Positions 51,829 to 60,321 of a stretch of DNA of 62,534 nt are shown here, piece after piece (within the stretch, counting starts at the first letter, position 1; every line of letters starts with the position of its first letter). The position numbers and the translations under genes are program-made. This DNA is from Caulobacterales bacterium (GTDB taxonomy: Bacteria; Pseudomonadota; Alphaproteobacteria; Caulobacterales; Caulobacteraceae). The stretch covers positions 1 through 62,534 of the forward strand of contig JACPDR010000029.1 of NCBI GenBank assembly GCA_016183935.1. Reading direction: 5' to 3'. Below the pieces are notes generated by a model. It had not been told where the DNA came from. It made no database searches and saw nothing but the letters and a program-made list of their open reading frames with translations.

Positions 51829-53727
51829 GTGATTGAACAGGTAAAAGCTCTTCTGGCGGAACAGGCCCTGACCCGGGCGGCGATCATCGATGATGCTTTC
51901 GATGAATCTCCCCTGCCTCAGGATATCGATGGCGAGCTTTGGGACCGCTTCTTCGACGACTTGACCGCAGGCGACGAGAAAACGATCACGTCCGAGTACG
52001 GCAAGGAGATCACGGAAGGGGACGGTTCTGAGCTGCGACGGGATGTGGCCTTCGTCCAGGCGGTATGGGCGGTCCGCAGTGGAGTTGAGGCGGCGCAAGA
52101 CCTCTTCGGAGATTATGAAACCGCCCGGCGTGGTAAACGAGCCGCGCTGAAGCCGCTGGAAGAGCTTCTGAAGGAGCTCGCCCTGCCTTACCAAACGTCG
52201 GGTCGGCGCGCCGACATCGACGTGTCTGACGTCCAGATACTCTTCCTGGATCTCTACCTCGGCTACGTTGAAGACGAGGCCGCCATCGCGCAGGCGATAG
52301 AGCGCCTGAAAGCGGTGGTCGCCCGGCGCGTCGCGGATCCGCCAATCGTGGTGCTGATGTCGCAAAGCCTTTCGCTCGATACGCTCGCCCCCAGGGTGCG
52401 GGATGAGGGCGAGCTGTTGGGCTGTCAGTTCCGCACGCTTCACAAGTCCAAGCTCAAGGATAAGGATCTGGTCAGTGAGCATCTCCACGACCTGGCGTCC
52501 ACTCGCCCCGACGCGCTCAAACTGACCGGCTTCATCGCGGCTTGGGACAGCGCGCTCGACACCATGAAGTCTGACTTCCTGAAGGAGGTCAGGACCCTGG
52601 ACCTGGCCGACTACGCCAGCGCCCAGCTATTGAAGCTTTCCGCCGAAGAAGAACCGTTGGGCGACTATATGCTGGATCTGTTCGACCAGCGTCTTCACGG
52701 AATGCTGGAGGGTGACAAGAGCCTGCTCGCGAGCAGCCAGACGCTTAATTCCATTCAGTGGGCCGCCTATCCGCCGGCCCAATTCATGCCGAGCGGCGCC
52801 TTCCTGGATCTGACCGACAGCCTGATCTTCCAGCACGCCAAACGAACCCCGCCCGGCGGCACTCTGCAGCCGCAGCTCGGAGATGTCTGGATGGCCCCGC
52901 CACAGGCTCCCCGCGCCCGTTCGAAAGCCCCACCCATTCCCGTCGCGAAACAATCCCGCGATGTCTTCGCCGTTCTCACGCAGGCGTGTGATCTGCAACA
53001 CGGGAACAGCGATCGGCTTCTCATGTTGAAAGGCATAGCCCGGCCCTACAACGCGACCCCCACAGAGAAGAACCCGGTCAGTAGTGCTGTGATGCAGGTG
53101 GACGAGGTCGATTATGCGATCGACTGGAATCCCCTCCTCACCGAAACATGGCTCCTCAAGGAGCTGCCCAAGTTCCGCAAGCGCGGCTTTGTTCACGTCC
53201 GGCGTCTGCGGCTGCCTTACGCCTTGCAGCTCCAGCAGGCGTTCATTGGCAAGCTCGGACGCGTAGGAACGGCGGCAGAGCTGCCGTCCCGCCACGCCGT
53301 CGGCGTTGAAATCCTGCTCCGCACCAAGAGCGGGGGCGCCAGAGCGCTCGCTACGGTGAAGGCATCGGATGGCGACGCCGTCTGTCTCGTCGGGCGTCCG
53401 ACCGACGGCAGTCTCGGCAAGGTCGAGTGGCTTCTTCTGTCGGATAGACTTCGCGAGACATTGCGCCAAGCCCTCAAAAACGTGCCGTCGGCAGACCTCC
53501 CGACTGGCGGTGCGGTAAAGTTGGCCACGGTGCGCGAAGATCCGGAACTCTTCCGACGCATCAAGGCCGGCCTGGCGTATTCCAGAGAAGCGGAAAAGCC
53601 GAAACGACCGTTCCTGAACTCGGACTACGACGTCGTCGCCGTTGTCTCAGCCGACAAGTCGCCGGTGATCGGGGGAATTTATCCCGACAACGTCGTCCCG
53701 ATCTTGTTCGAGATCGATTGGGACTGA
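51829..53727 (+). CDS. receiver-domain-like protein paired with the GHKL kinase
   Basis: This 632-residue protein starts at GTG 51829. The N-terminus looks like a response-regulator receiver domain: acidic pair Asp21-Asp22 (AAIIDDAFDE), a long insertion, phosphoacceptor-like Asp141 in VQILFLDLYLGY, Ser178 in PPIVVLMSQS and Lys206 in LHKSK. The C-terminal half (about 300-632) is unassigned. It includes LGDVWMAPPQAPRARSK, VFAVLTQACDLQ and VVPILFEIDWD, and shows no output DNA-binding helix-turn-helix, so an enzymatic or binding effector is inferred. It is coupled to the kinase-like gene. Confidence 0.6.
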   Translation: MIEQVKALLAEQALTRAAIIDDAFDESPLPQDIDGELWDRFFDDLTAGDEKTITSEYGKEITEGDGSELRRDVAFVQAVWAVRSGVEAAQDLFGDYETARRGKRAALKPLEELLKELALPYQTSGRRADIDVSDVQILFLDLYLGYVEDEAAIAQAIERLKAVVARRVADPPIVVLMSQSLSLDTLAPRVRDEGELLGCQFRTLHKSKLKDKDLVSEHLHDLASTRPDALKLTGFIAAWDSALDTMKSDFLKEVRTLDLADYASAQLLKLSAEEEPLGDYMLDLFDQRLHGMLEGDKSLLASSQTLNSIQWAAYPPAQFMPSGAFLDLTDSLIFQHAKRTPPGGTLQPQLGDVWMAPPQAPRARSKAPPIPVAKQSRDVFAVLTQACDLQHGNSDRLLMLKGIARPYNATPTEKNPVSSAVMQVDEVDYAIDWNPLLTETWLLKELPKFRKRGFVHVRRLRLPYALQLQQAFIGKLGRVGTAAELPSRHAVGVEILLRTKSGGARALATVKASDGDAVCLVGRPTDGSLGKVEWLLLSDRLRETLRQALKNVPSADLPTGGAVKLATVREDPELFRRIKAGLAYSREAEKPKRPFLNSDYDVVAVVSADKSPVIGGIYPDNVVPILFEIDWD

Positions 53728-53782
53728 GCCCGCTTTGCTGGACGGGATCGCGACCGGGCCGCACTCTCGCGATCATGAAGCT

Positions 53783-53817
53783 GCGCCTGGACGGGTTCCT
53801 CCGAGCCGGCCAGGCGC
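53783..53817. terminator. inverted repeat between converging genes
   Basis: GCGCCTGG at 53783-53790 pairs with CCAGGCGC at 53810-53817 around a 19-base loop. It lies between the receiver-like gene and the converging 84-residue gene. There is no T run, so it may be a weak two-way terminator. Confidence 0.3.
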
Positions 53818-53830
53818 GCGCCCATAAACC

Positions 53831-54085
53831 CTACGGTCGGGCCGGCTTCTTGCCGATGACCCGACGGGACGACCTCCGAAACGGTTTTCCGGCCAGCCAC
53901 TTCCTGGCGTCGCGTAGGTAGTCAGCCTCGGTGACCGGTCTGGACACGCTCCAGCCGCGACCATCGCTCAAGCGGACGGCTCCTACGCCCGGCCGGGGTT
54001 TTAGCGTGCCGCTGGCAGCAGCAGCCTCGAACATCCTTCGAGCGAGAGCCCGCTCTTCGAGGGTGTAGGGTTTGATCTTCGACAT
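53831..54085 (-). CDS. small hypothetical protein
   Basis: This 84-residue basic protein is unrecognised. It has a helix-rich N-terminus (LEERALARRMFEAAAASG), a beta-like stretch VGAVRLSDGRGWSVSRPVT, and a lysine/arginine-rich end (KPFRRSSRRVIGKKPARP). ATG 54085 is chosen over one 51 bp upstream, as it begins MSKIKPYTLEE. No partner is apparent. Confidence 0.5.
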   Translation of the reverse strand: MSKIKPYTLEERALARRMFEAAAASGTLKPRPGVGAVRLSDGRGWSVSRPVTEADYLRDARKWLAGKPFRRSSRRVIGKKPARP

Positions 54086-54395
54086 TCTGTTTCCGTCTCG
54101 GGTTTGGTTGAAAAAACCCACGGAGAGACCTCGCAAACCGACGCCCCTCCAGGGGCTCGCCGGTTAACCTCCGAAAGAGGACGGGACCTCGACTACGGTC
54201 GAGGCGGACAGCGGGCTGTCCTGCGAAGCCCCTTTCAGATGGGCGGCCCATGACGACGATCAAGAGGGCTGTCCACCTTCAATCACCTCTTCACGACACG
54301 GGTTAAACTGCAGAGCGACCGGCGGCATCCACCCGTTTTCCGCCTTCCCTGGGGTCAAACTTGACCGTGAGGGCGGACACGGATGAAAAGGCGGG
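54086..54395. other. intergenic region with a tetraloop hairpin
   Basis: The stretch of 310 bp has no gene. It contains one strong hairpin, CCTCGAC-TACG-GTCGAGG at 54187-54204, a 7-bp stem with a UACG loop, without a T run. This could be a transcript end or a structured RNA piece; nothing else stands out. Confidence 0.35.
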
Positions 54396-54653
54396 ATGGG
54401 AAAATACGATCCTCTTGGCGTCTTCCTACGCCGTCAGAAGCGACAAACCGTCGAGCTCAGTTTCCGGGACATCGAGAGCCTGGTCGGCGGTATCCTGCCG
54501 AAGGCCGCCCTGGCCTCGTCTTGGTGGCACGTTGATGGTGAGGGCCCCCAGACCCGCGCCTGGCGAGAGACCGGCTATCAGCCGATCGTTGATCTGAAGG
54601 GCGAACAGGTACGCTTCGTCAGCGAGCGCGTTTCAGCGAGCGATCAGACCTAG
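54396..54653 (+). CDS. DUF7662-like small protein
   Basis: This 85-residue protein begins MGKYDPLGVFLRRQKRQTVE and continues with SFRDIESLVGGILPKAA, SSWW and RAWRETGYQP, ending in LKGEQVRFVSE. This matches small DUF7662-type proteins found in accessory regions and often near restriction or mobile genes. The function is unknown. GGCGG lies just before ATG 54396. Confidence 0.6.
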   Translation: MGKYDPLGVFLRRQKRQTVELSFRDIESLVGGILPKAALASSWWHVDGEGPQTRAWRETGYQPIVDLKGEQVRFVSERVSASDQT

Positions 54654-54748
54654 AACGGGACAGACCCTGTGTCGGCCTGGGCGGTTCGGGAGCTGCGGAA
54701 ACCCGGACCCAATCCTTCGGGGCAAGGTCGCGTCTCGCAGCCGCCGAC

Positions 54749-55255
54749 TTAAGGCGCGCGATCTGCGGGTCCCGCTTCGGTCTGGGGATTTGCTTTCACA
54801 CCTAGGACCGTGGCCATGACCTTTGCCTGGAACCGGTCGTTGAACGCGTCCCGCAGGTTTGGCGCGACCTGAAGCGGCACGGCCTCCACGCCCTGGTCCC
54901 GCAGCCATGAAAACCGGTGACGCCCGTCAATGAAACACACCCGGCCCTCGTCGAAGGTGGCGTCCATCATACGGCAGTGCCGATTGATCGCGAACCAGCG
55001 GCCTACGCGGGCATAGCGATCGTCCTGGCCGTTGGCGCCACCGGGCACGACATACTGCTCTGTTGCGCGCCACGCCTGATCAAAGGCCGCGACATCGACC
55101 CAGACGACCGCGTCCGGCGCCACGTCTTGCCACCCATCGGCGAACGGCTTGTACTCCCAGAGAATGACGTGTTCGCCCTTCGCTACAGCGTAGCATGCAT
55201 CCATAAAGCCCGGCGACGCCGCCGCTCTCTGGCGGCGAGCGACGACCGGGCCCAT
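54749..55255 (-). CDS. ParB/sulfiredoxin-like small protein
   Basis: This 168-residue protein has FIDGRHRFSWLRDQGVEAVP, like the D-G-x-H-R-x6-G signature of the ParB/sulfiredoxin (Srx) fold. The rest has one helical region, WEYKPFADGWQDVAPDAVVW, and no helix-turn-helix. A role in binding DNA or nucleotide is possible but unproven. The start at 55255 is 9 bp from the opposite start at 55264; ATG 55204 would leave more room for promoters. It stands alone on the minus strand. Confidence 0.4.
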   Translation of the reverse strand: MGPVVARRQRAAASPGFMDACYAVAKGEHVILWEYKPFADGWQDVAPDAVVWVDVAAFDQAWRATEQYVVPGGANGQDDRYARVGRWFAINRHCRMMDATFDEGRVCFIDGRHRFSWLRDQGVEAVPLQVAPNLRDAFNDRFQAKVMATVLGVKANPQTEAGPADRAP

Positions 55256-55263
55256 AAAACCTC

Positions 55264-57057
55264 ATGGACCTGAGCCACCTCATAAAACCGATCATCATTG
55301 ACGTACCCCGCATCGGCGAGGTGTCCATGGACGTCATGGGAGAGCCGTTTGAACCGTGGCTTGCACGCGGGATCAAGGACGGACGCTGGACGACCGGCCA
55401 CGCACTGATCCGCGATCTTCTGCGGGAACAGGGGCGCGTCGTCACAGCGACTGCCGACGACCCGGAACTCAACGACCCGCCGACGGCCAGCCAGGTGGAC
55501 GCTCTCGACGCCGCCGAACTCGATGCGCTCGCCGCGACCCTCCTGGTCAAGGCCAAGGGAATTTTCCGCCCCCAGTTCGAGACGACCAAGGGAAACAAGG
55601 TTCGGTACCGACGCAAGGCTGAGGTCGAGACGCTCACCCAGCCGCTGGCGGACGAGTCGGATGCCGCTCGGCTCCTGCGCCTGACGACGCTGAAGGCGGA
55701 CGACGCCGACCTCAGGCAGGACAAACTTCGCCAGGACGCGGAGGCGCATCTACCGCCGGACAGCGTGCGGTCGGCGATCGAGATGGCGGCCGGGCTCGAG
55801 CCAATTCTGAAGGCCCAGAAACTGGCTCGCGGGCTCGACGCCAGGGCCGATGGGATCACGGCGCGAGCCAGCGCACTTGCGCGGCTGTCAGACCCCCTTT
55901 CCGGCTCGGCGTCGGCCATTCTGAACGCCGCGCGCGGCACCCGGCTGGGAGCGACTTTCGAGGCGGCGGAGGCGGTCAACCAACTGACCCGCGCGAGCCG
56001 GATCAGCGACATCTATCCCGGCGTCCTTGCGGCATCGCTGAGCCCGATGAATGCCGACATCCTGTCCGGCACGACACGGGCGCTCCGGGATCTCGAACTT
56101 TCCGGCCTGGCGGGCGGCGCGCTCCGCAATGCGATCGGAGCCCGCATCGGCCGCGATCACTGGGACATCCTGCGAAGCTCGGGGGTGCTCTCGGCGACCG
56201 TCAACGCCGGTCTCATCGCCGCCGCGGCCGCCGCGATTTCAAGCACGACCGTGGAGCCCAGCTGGCTGAGCGCGATCAATGCGCGGGCGGGACTGCACCT
56301 TGCATCCAGCACGCTCGATGTCTTCGATCGTCATGAAGCCATGGCGCGAGGTCTCACGGCGGGGAGCGGCGTCCTGCGGCCCGCTCTCCTCGACGTCTAT
56401 CTCAGACCCGGCTGGGAGCTGACATCCCTGGCCGTGCTCTCAGGCGCGTCCACGAGCGCCGGGTCGGCGCTGCTGACTACCTATGACGATGAGGCGGTCG
56501 ATGGCGCGGCGCCTTTGGGCAGGGTGCTGGCCGACCTCCACGCCTTGGATACGGCCCAGGACTTGTCGGCTGAAGAGGCCGCGGAGATTATCGACCAAGG
56601 CGTGGCAGCGCTCTTCGTCAGACTTGGCGCGACGGCCGATGTCCTGGGCCGTCACGGCGTGGTCAGTCTGATTGGCGTCGCGGCCGGAGTGGTCGGGACG
56701 ATTCTCGCCGGCGCTGCGCTCCTGGATCATTCTCACGACGACGCCATGCTGCGTGAATCGCGAAAGCAGAGCGAGAGCGTGCAGATCATCGCCACGAGCC
56801 AGGCCGCGATCCGGACGAAGCTGTCGGCACTCCAGGCCTCCGAAGAAGCGGCCCTGGATGCGCGCAGGGTGTCGGCGGCGACTTCGCTGCGCACGGGCCC
56901 GGACCGTGACGAGACGGAGATCCTCCAGATTTACCCCGATCAACGCCTGCGGGCGGTCGAGGAACGGGGCGAGTGGGTCAAGATCGAGGTCTATCACTAC
57001 GGTCGCGATGACATCGCCCTGGGCTGGGTGGAAAGACGTTATCTGATCCCGTTCTAG
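55264..57057 (+). CDS. hypothetical protein with a membrane segment and SH3-like C-terminus
   Basis: This 597-residue protein has an N-terminal half of alternating helices and no recognised domain (residues 1-300). A hydrophobic segment lies at about 462-485 (SLIGVAAGVVGTILAGAALL). A C-terminal bacterial SH3-like domain (about 540-597) has RTGPDRDETEILQIYPDQRL, then EERGEWVKIEVY and GWVERRYL. The order suggests a membrane-tethered protein with an SH3 targeting module. The function is unknown; its place at the right edge of the cargo fits defence but does not prove it. Confidence 0.45.
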   Translation: MDLSHLIKPIIIDVPRIGEVSMDVMGEPFEPWLARGIKDGRWTTGHALIRDLLREQGRVVTATADDPELNDPPTASQVDALDAAELDALAATLLVKAKGIFRPQFETTKGNKVRYRRKAEVETLTQPLADESDAARLLRLTTLKADDADLRQDKLRQDAEAHLPPDSVRSAIEMAAGLEPILKAQKLARGLDARADGITARASALARLSDPLSGSASAILNAARGTRLGATFEAAEAVNQLTRASRISDIYPGVLAASLSPMNADILSGTTRALRDLELSGLAGGALRNAIGARIGRDHWDILRSSGVLSATVNAGLIAAAAAAISSTTVEPSWLSAINARAGLHLASSTLDVFDRHEAMARGLTAGSGVLRPALLDVYLRPGWELTSLAVLSGASTSAGSALLTTYDDEAVDGAAPLGRVLADLHALDTAQDLSAEEAAEIIDQGVAALFVRLGATADVLGRHGVVSLIGVAAGVVGTILAGAALLDHSHDDAMLRESRKQSESVQIIATSQAAIRTKLSALQASEEAALDARRVSAATSLRTGPDRDETEILQIYPDQRLRAVEERGEWVKIEVYHYGRDDIALGWVERRYLIPF

Positions 57058-57073
57058 CTAGGGGGTTCGCCAA

Positions 57074-57096
57074 CCGGGATCCGGCAGCGATCCCGG
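57074..57096. terminator. hairpin between converging genes
   Basis: CCGGGATC at 57074-57081 pairs with GATCCCGG at 57089-57096 around CGGCAGC. It lies between the SH3-like gene and the alpA-like gene. A two-way terminator is possible, but no T run is seen. Confidence 0.4.
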
Positions 57097-57138
57097 GATC
57101 AATCCGGGTCGGCCGCCGCCGGCGCACTCACTGCCCGC

Positions 57139-57582
57139 CTAGAATCCGAAGTCGATTTGATTGACGGACGCGCCCGACCGGCGACCGCGCGGCCTTGCGG
57201 GCCGGACCGGTTCGGGACCGTGGTGCTGGGACGCGGGCGACGCCTCGGTGATGGGCGAGGCCGCGACCGCCGGGGCAGAGACTGTTTTCGGCGCAGGCAT
57301 CGACCGCGCCATACCGGGCAGACGCGGCGCCCTCGCAGGCTTTCGGGAGGGCGCCGCCGGAAGCGGATCATGTCTTGACCGCTTCCAGGCCGTAAGCTCG
57401 CTTTCCCACCAGCCGACCCGGCCGGCGGATATCCGGACCCGGCCCGGAAACAGGCCGTCACGCTCCATCCGCCAAGCGGTCGACCGGCTGATGCTGGCGA
57501 TATGCTCGACCTGGTCCCACGACAGCAGACGGTCGTCCTTGCCGCCGACCTGAACGGCGTCCTCCACAGGGTCCTGAGTCAC
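57139..57582 (-). CDS. AlpA-like helix-turn-helix regulator
   Basis: This 147-residue protein starts at GTG 57582 with GGAGG 8 bases before it. The AlpA/excisionase-type DNA-binding domain spans about residues 20-70: LLSWDQVEHIASISRSTAWR, then RMERDGLFPGRVRISAGR and WWESELTAWK. A basic, Pro/Ala-rich tail follows. AlpA-type proteins switch integrase or transfer genes in mobile elements. Its GTG overlaps the stop of the next gene upstream (57579-57764). Confidence 0.75.
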   Translation of the reverse strand: MTQDPVEDAVQVGGKDDRLLSWDQVEHIASISRSTAWRMERDGLFPGRVRISAGRVGWWESELTAWKRSRHDPLPAAPSRKPARAPRLPGMARSMPAPKTVSAPAVAASPITEASPASQHHGPEPVRPARPRGRRSGASVNQIDFGF

Positions 57583-57764
57583 GCCGGACCTCCAAAGGCC
57601 CTCTCCGTCTCGCCCGCGAACACCGCCCACAGCGTCGATGCGTCGTGAACCGCATCCACGGGATCGCGATCCGCCCAGGCCCGAAGCACCCCCTTGAGCG
57701 CGAAGCTCGCGCCGGGGTCCGCGAGAACCTCGGCGGCCGACGGAAACGGCCTTGCCCTATCCAC
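57579..57764 (-). CDS. small ICE protein, unknown
   Basis: This 61-residue protein carries FPSAAEVLADPGASFALKGV, then LRAWADRDPVDAVHDASTLW. It overlaps alpA at its end and the 91-residue gene at its start, so it is part of the chain of small regulators. No domain is recognised. Confidence 0.55.
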   Translation of the reverse strand: MDRARPFPSAAEVLADPGASFALKGVLRAWADRDPVDAVHDASTLWAVFAGETERAFGGPA

Positions 57765-58032
57765 GACGCCGCCCCTGGGCCGCTGCCGGCGCGCCCGTCC
57801 GCACCTCGGTCATCTGGCTGTCGGCCCAGACCCGGAGCAGGGTTCGAGGATAGTAGGGCTTCGACCGGATATGACGACAGGGCGGTCCGTTCGATCCGGT
57901 CGACCACATCCGCGCCAAAGTCGCCGGCTTTAGCCGGATGCCGCACTGGGCCAGAAAGGCCGAGGCTTCGGCTCGGGTCAGAAGGTCATCGTCGATACGA
58001 CCGTCCGCGCCCTGCACGCCCTCCCCGATCAT
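57757..58032 (-). CDS. small helix-turn-helix-like ICE protein
   Basis: This 91-residue protein starts at ATG 58032, overlapping the stop of the transglycosylase gene (ATGA). It has DDDLLTRAEASAFLAQCGIR and LKPATLARMWSTGSNGPP, which resemble a DNA-binding helix-turn-helix of AlpA/excisionase type, then basic tails. A regulator role is inferred. Confidence 0.55.
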   Translation of the reverse strand: MIGEGVQGADGRIDDDLLTRAEASAFLAQCGIRLKPATLARMWSTGSNGPPCRHIRSKPYYPRTLLRVWADSQMTEVRTGAPAAAQGRRRG

Positions 58033-58631
58033 GGCGCTGCCCGGGGCCGGCATTGCCGGCTGTTGCGCGGCCCCTGCCCCGCCGTCAGCGCCAGGTAACA
58101 GTCGATGACCGTGACGACGTACGCCTGGGTCTCGGCGATGTCGGGGATGCGGCCGAGCCGCGCAACCCTCGATGGCCCCGCGTTGTAAGCGGCCAGGGCA
58201 AGGCGCAGGTCCCCGAATCTGAGGATCTGGCGGGCCAGATAGTCGGCGCCGCCGCGCAGGTTCTCGGCGGGATCGAACCGGTTCGCCACCCCGAGCTCCA
58301 GCGCCGTGCCCGGCATCAGCTGGGTCAGGCCGCCCGCCCCTGCGGGCGAGCGGGCATCCGGCCGGTAGGCCGACTCCGTGAGGACGAGGGCGTGGAGAAG
58401 CTTCTCGTCGAGGCCGTGGGTCGCCGCCGCCAGGGAGATCGCGTCCTGGAACGGCTGGCTGAGCGCGGCCAGGCGGGGAACGTCATCGCCGGTGTCGAAG
58501 ACAACCGGCTCGGCTTCGATGACGGGCCGCCCGAACAGGTCGCCGCCGGCTCGCCGCCAATCGACCGACTGGGCCGCCGCGGGCGCGCTCATCACCGTAA
58601 GGACGGACGCCAACAGGATTGTTCTCACCAT
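58029..58631 (-). CDS. lytic transglycosylase of the conjugation block
   Basis: This 200-residue protein has a signal peptide (RTILLASVLTVMSAPAAAQ) and an SLT domain with the catalytic Glu in HALVLTESAYRPDARS, followed by AGAGGLTQLMPGTALELG and AAYNAGPSRVARLG. It opens a hole in peptidoglycan for the mating pore, like TrbN or VirB1. It overlaps the traF stop by 7 bp. Confidence 0.85.
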   Translation of the reverse strand: MVRTILLASVLTVMSAPAAAQSVDWRRAGGDLFGRPVIEAEPVVFDTGDDVPRLAALSQPFQDAISLAAATHGLDEKLLHALVLTESAYRPDARSPAGAGGLTQLMPGTALELGVANRFDPAENLRGGADYLARQILRFGDLRLALAAYNAGPSRVARLGRIPDIAETQAYVVTVIDCYLALTAGQGPRNSRQCRPRAAP

Positions 58632-59134
58632 GTCACCACCTCCCGATAGACGCCGATCACCTGGGCCCGGTCCACCGGCCCGAAGTAGCGGCTGTCAAAG
58701 CTCCCGGCCGTGTCGCCGAGCAGAAAGAGTTCGTGCGAGGCGAGCCGGCGGCATCCTGACCAGCGCGGCAGAGGCGCGCCACGACGGTCCCGGCCGAAGA
58801 CGATCCGCACCCCGGACGGCGTCGAGACCCAATCGCCCCGCGAACAGACCCGGTCGCCGCCGGTCGCGGCGACCCGCTTGATCAAAGCCACGTCCGAGGG
58901 CATGCCGAGTGATGACAGATAGGCCCGGCCTTGCGCCGGCTGAGGGATCGCGACGGTGGCGCCCCTCGCGATGTCGCCGCCCGGAAGACGGGCGTAGAGC
59001 CCCTTGGGCAGGCTGGGGCTTTCATTGACCAAGGCCCATGCCGGACCTTGCCGGGCGACGAGCGCCAGACAGCCCAGGGTGAAAAGGGCTACGCCCAGGC
59101 CGGCCCAGCGGTTTCCATGATCGAGCGGGGTCAT
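58625..59134 (-). CDS. traF: TraF-like conjugation peptidase (S26 signal peptidase family)
   Basis: This 169-residue membrane peptidase has one N-terminal helix (ALFTLGCLALVARQGPAWAL), the catalytic serine in NESPSLPKGLY and the lysine in ALIKRVAATGGDRV. In RP4 TraF circularises pilin TrbC. Box E is seen in ELFLLGDTAGSFDSRYFGPV. It overlaps trbI (4 bp) and the transglycosylase gene. Confidence 0.88.
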   Translation of the reverse strand: MTPLDHGNRWAGLGVALFTLGCLALVARQGPAWALVNESPSLPKGLYARLPGGDIARGATVAIPQPAQGRAYLSSLGMPSDVALIKRVAATGGDRVCSRGDWVSTPSGVRIVFGRDRRGAPLPRWSGCRRLASHELFLLGDTAGSFDSRYFGPVDRAQVIGVYREVVTW

Positions 59135-60321
59135 GGGCGATACGGCTCCAGGATCAGGTCGCGGGTGATCATCACGCGCACGGGGGCGCCGGCGCGGACC
59201 CGGATGGACGGCCGAACCTCCAGCTCCCGGTCGATCAGCCGACCGCCCACCCGAGCGCCCTCGATCGCCGCCGCGTCGCCGGCGTCGCCCAACAGGCCGC
59301 CGGACCGGTCGTCGCCGTCCCGGGCGATCTGCCCCAAGGTCGTGATCGCGCCGGCGAACAACGTGCCGACCAGAAGCGGAAACAGGCGTCGGTCCACCGA
59401 TCCTCGCACGCCCACCGCCCCCTGGGCATCGACGCCAGGCTCGCCGGTCAGGACCAGGCTCTTGCCGTTCGGCAGGATCAGACGGTCCCAGGTCAGGAAG
59501 GCGCGACGATCACCATAGGCGCTCTCGCCCTCGTGTCGGCCGATCAGCCGGGTCCCCTGGGGAATGACCAGATGCCTGCCGCTGACGGAGTCGTAGATGT
59601 TCTGGGTGACGGTCGCGATCACCGGACCGGCCCGCGCCGTATCCACCGCAGTCAGCAGGGCGGCCGGGATCATCGCCCCGGCCTTCAGCTCATAGGGGGA
59701 CAGGGGCGCGGTCAGCACATGGCCGTTGTAGGTCGCGCCATAGTCGGCGCCGACGGCCTGGCCGCGTCCCCTCGCTTCGGGCCCACGATCCGCGGCCGCC
59801 GAAGCCGCCGCCGGGGCGTCCGCGGACTCAGCGAAGAACAGCCCTGAGCGCGCCGCGAGCTCCCGCGGCGTCGGTCCCCGGGGCGCAACCACCCGTGTCG
59901 AGCGGTAAGCCGACGGCGACCCCGGCCGCGGGGGCGGGACGGGTTCAGCCACGAGATCGACGGCGTCTTCACCTTCATGCCCGCGAGGCTCCAGCAGACG
60001 ATCGTAGCTGGCGGGCTGGTCGGTGACGACTTCCGCCGGACGGACCACGCCGCGGGCCGCGTCCTCGCGCGCTGCGGCCGCTCGGGCGCGGGCGCCGTCC
60101 CGCAGCTCCGGCTGCACCACGAACGCCCAGGCCAGCGATCCCGAGATCAGGACCACCCCGCCGATCACGATGACCTGGACGACGGACTTCCTCAGGCGCA
60201 CGGCGGCCGGCCTGGGCGCGCGCATCGACAGGCCCGGAGCCGGCTCCTTCAGCGAACCGACCCCGGGGGGCGCATCGATGGGGTCCGGGATGCTGGGGCC
60301 GGCGTTCAGATCTCCGGTCAT
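59131..60321 (-). CDS. trbI: conjugal transfer protein TrbI (VirB10-like)
   Basis: This 396-residue protein has one membrane helix (VVQVIVIGGVVLISGSLAWA) near residue 50. A proline-rich periplasmic linker is followed by the VirB10 beta-barrel domain: LKAGAMIPAALLTAVDTARA, then VTQNIYDSVSGRHLVIPQGT, RLIGRHEGESAYGDRRAF and VKLLVGTLFAGA-like LLVGTLFAGAITTLG. It couples inner and outer mating-channel rings. ATG 60321 overlaps the trbG stop (ATGA). Confidence 0.9.
   Translation of the reverse strand: MTGDLNAGPSIPDPIDAPPGVGSLKEPAPGLSMRAPRPAAVRLRKSVVQVIVIGGVVLISGSLAWAFVVQPELRDGARARAAAAREDAARGVVRPAEVVTDQPASYDRLLEPRGHEGEDAVDLVAEPVPPPRPGSPSAYRSTRVVAPRGPTPRELAARSGLFFAESADAPAAASAAADRGPEARGRGQAVGADYGATYNGHVLTAPLSPYELKAGAMIPAALLTAVDTARAGPVIATVTQNIYDSVSGRHLVIPQGTRLIGRHEGESAYGDRRAFLTWDRLILPNGKSLVLTGEPGVDAQGAVGVRGSVDRRLFPLLVGTLFAGAITTLGQIARDGDDRSGGLLGDAGDAAAIEGARVGGRLIDRELEVRPSIRVRAGAPVRVMITRDLILEPYRP

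Noticed and set aside
54749..55255. DndB-like regulator because of DGRHR
   Set aside because: DndB is larger and has DGQHR; the short protein fits the ParB/Srx pattern at least as well, so no dnd name is given.
42844..57057. SspE-like (DUF262/DUF1524) partner
   Set aside because: Looked for DGQQR-type and HNH-type signatures in all large proteins of the island; none seen.
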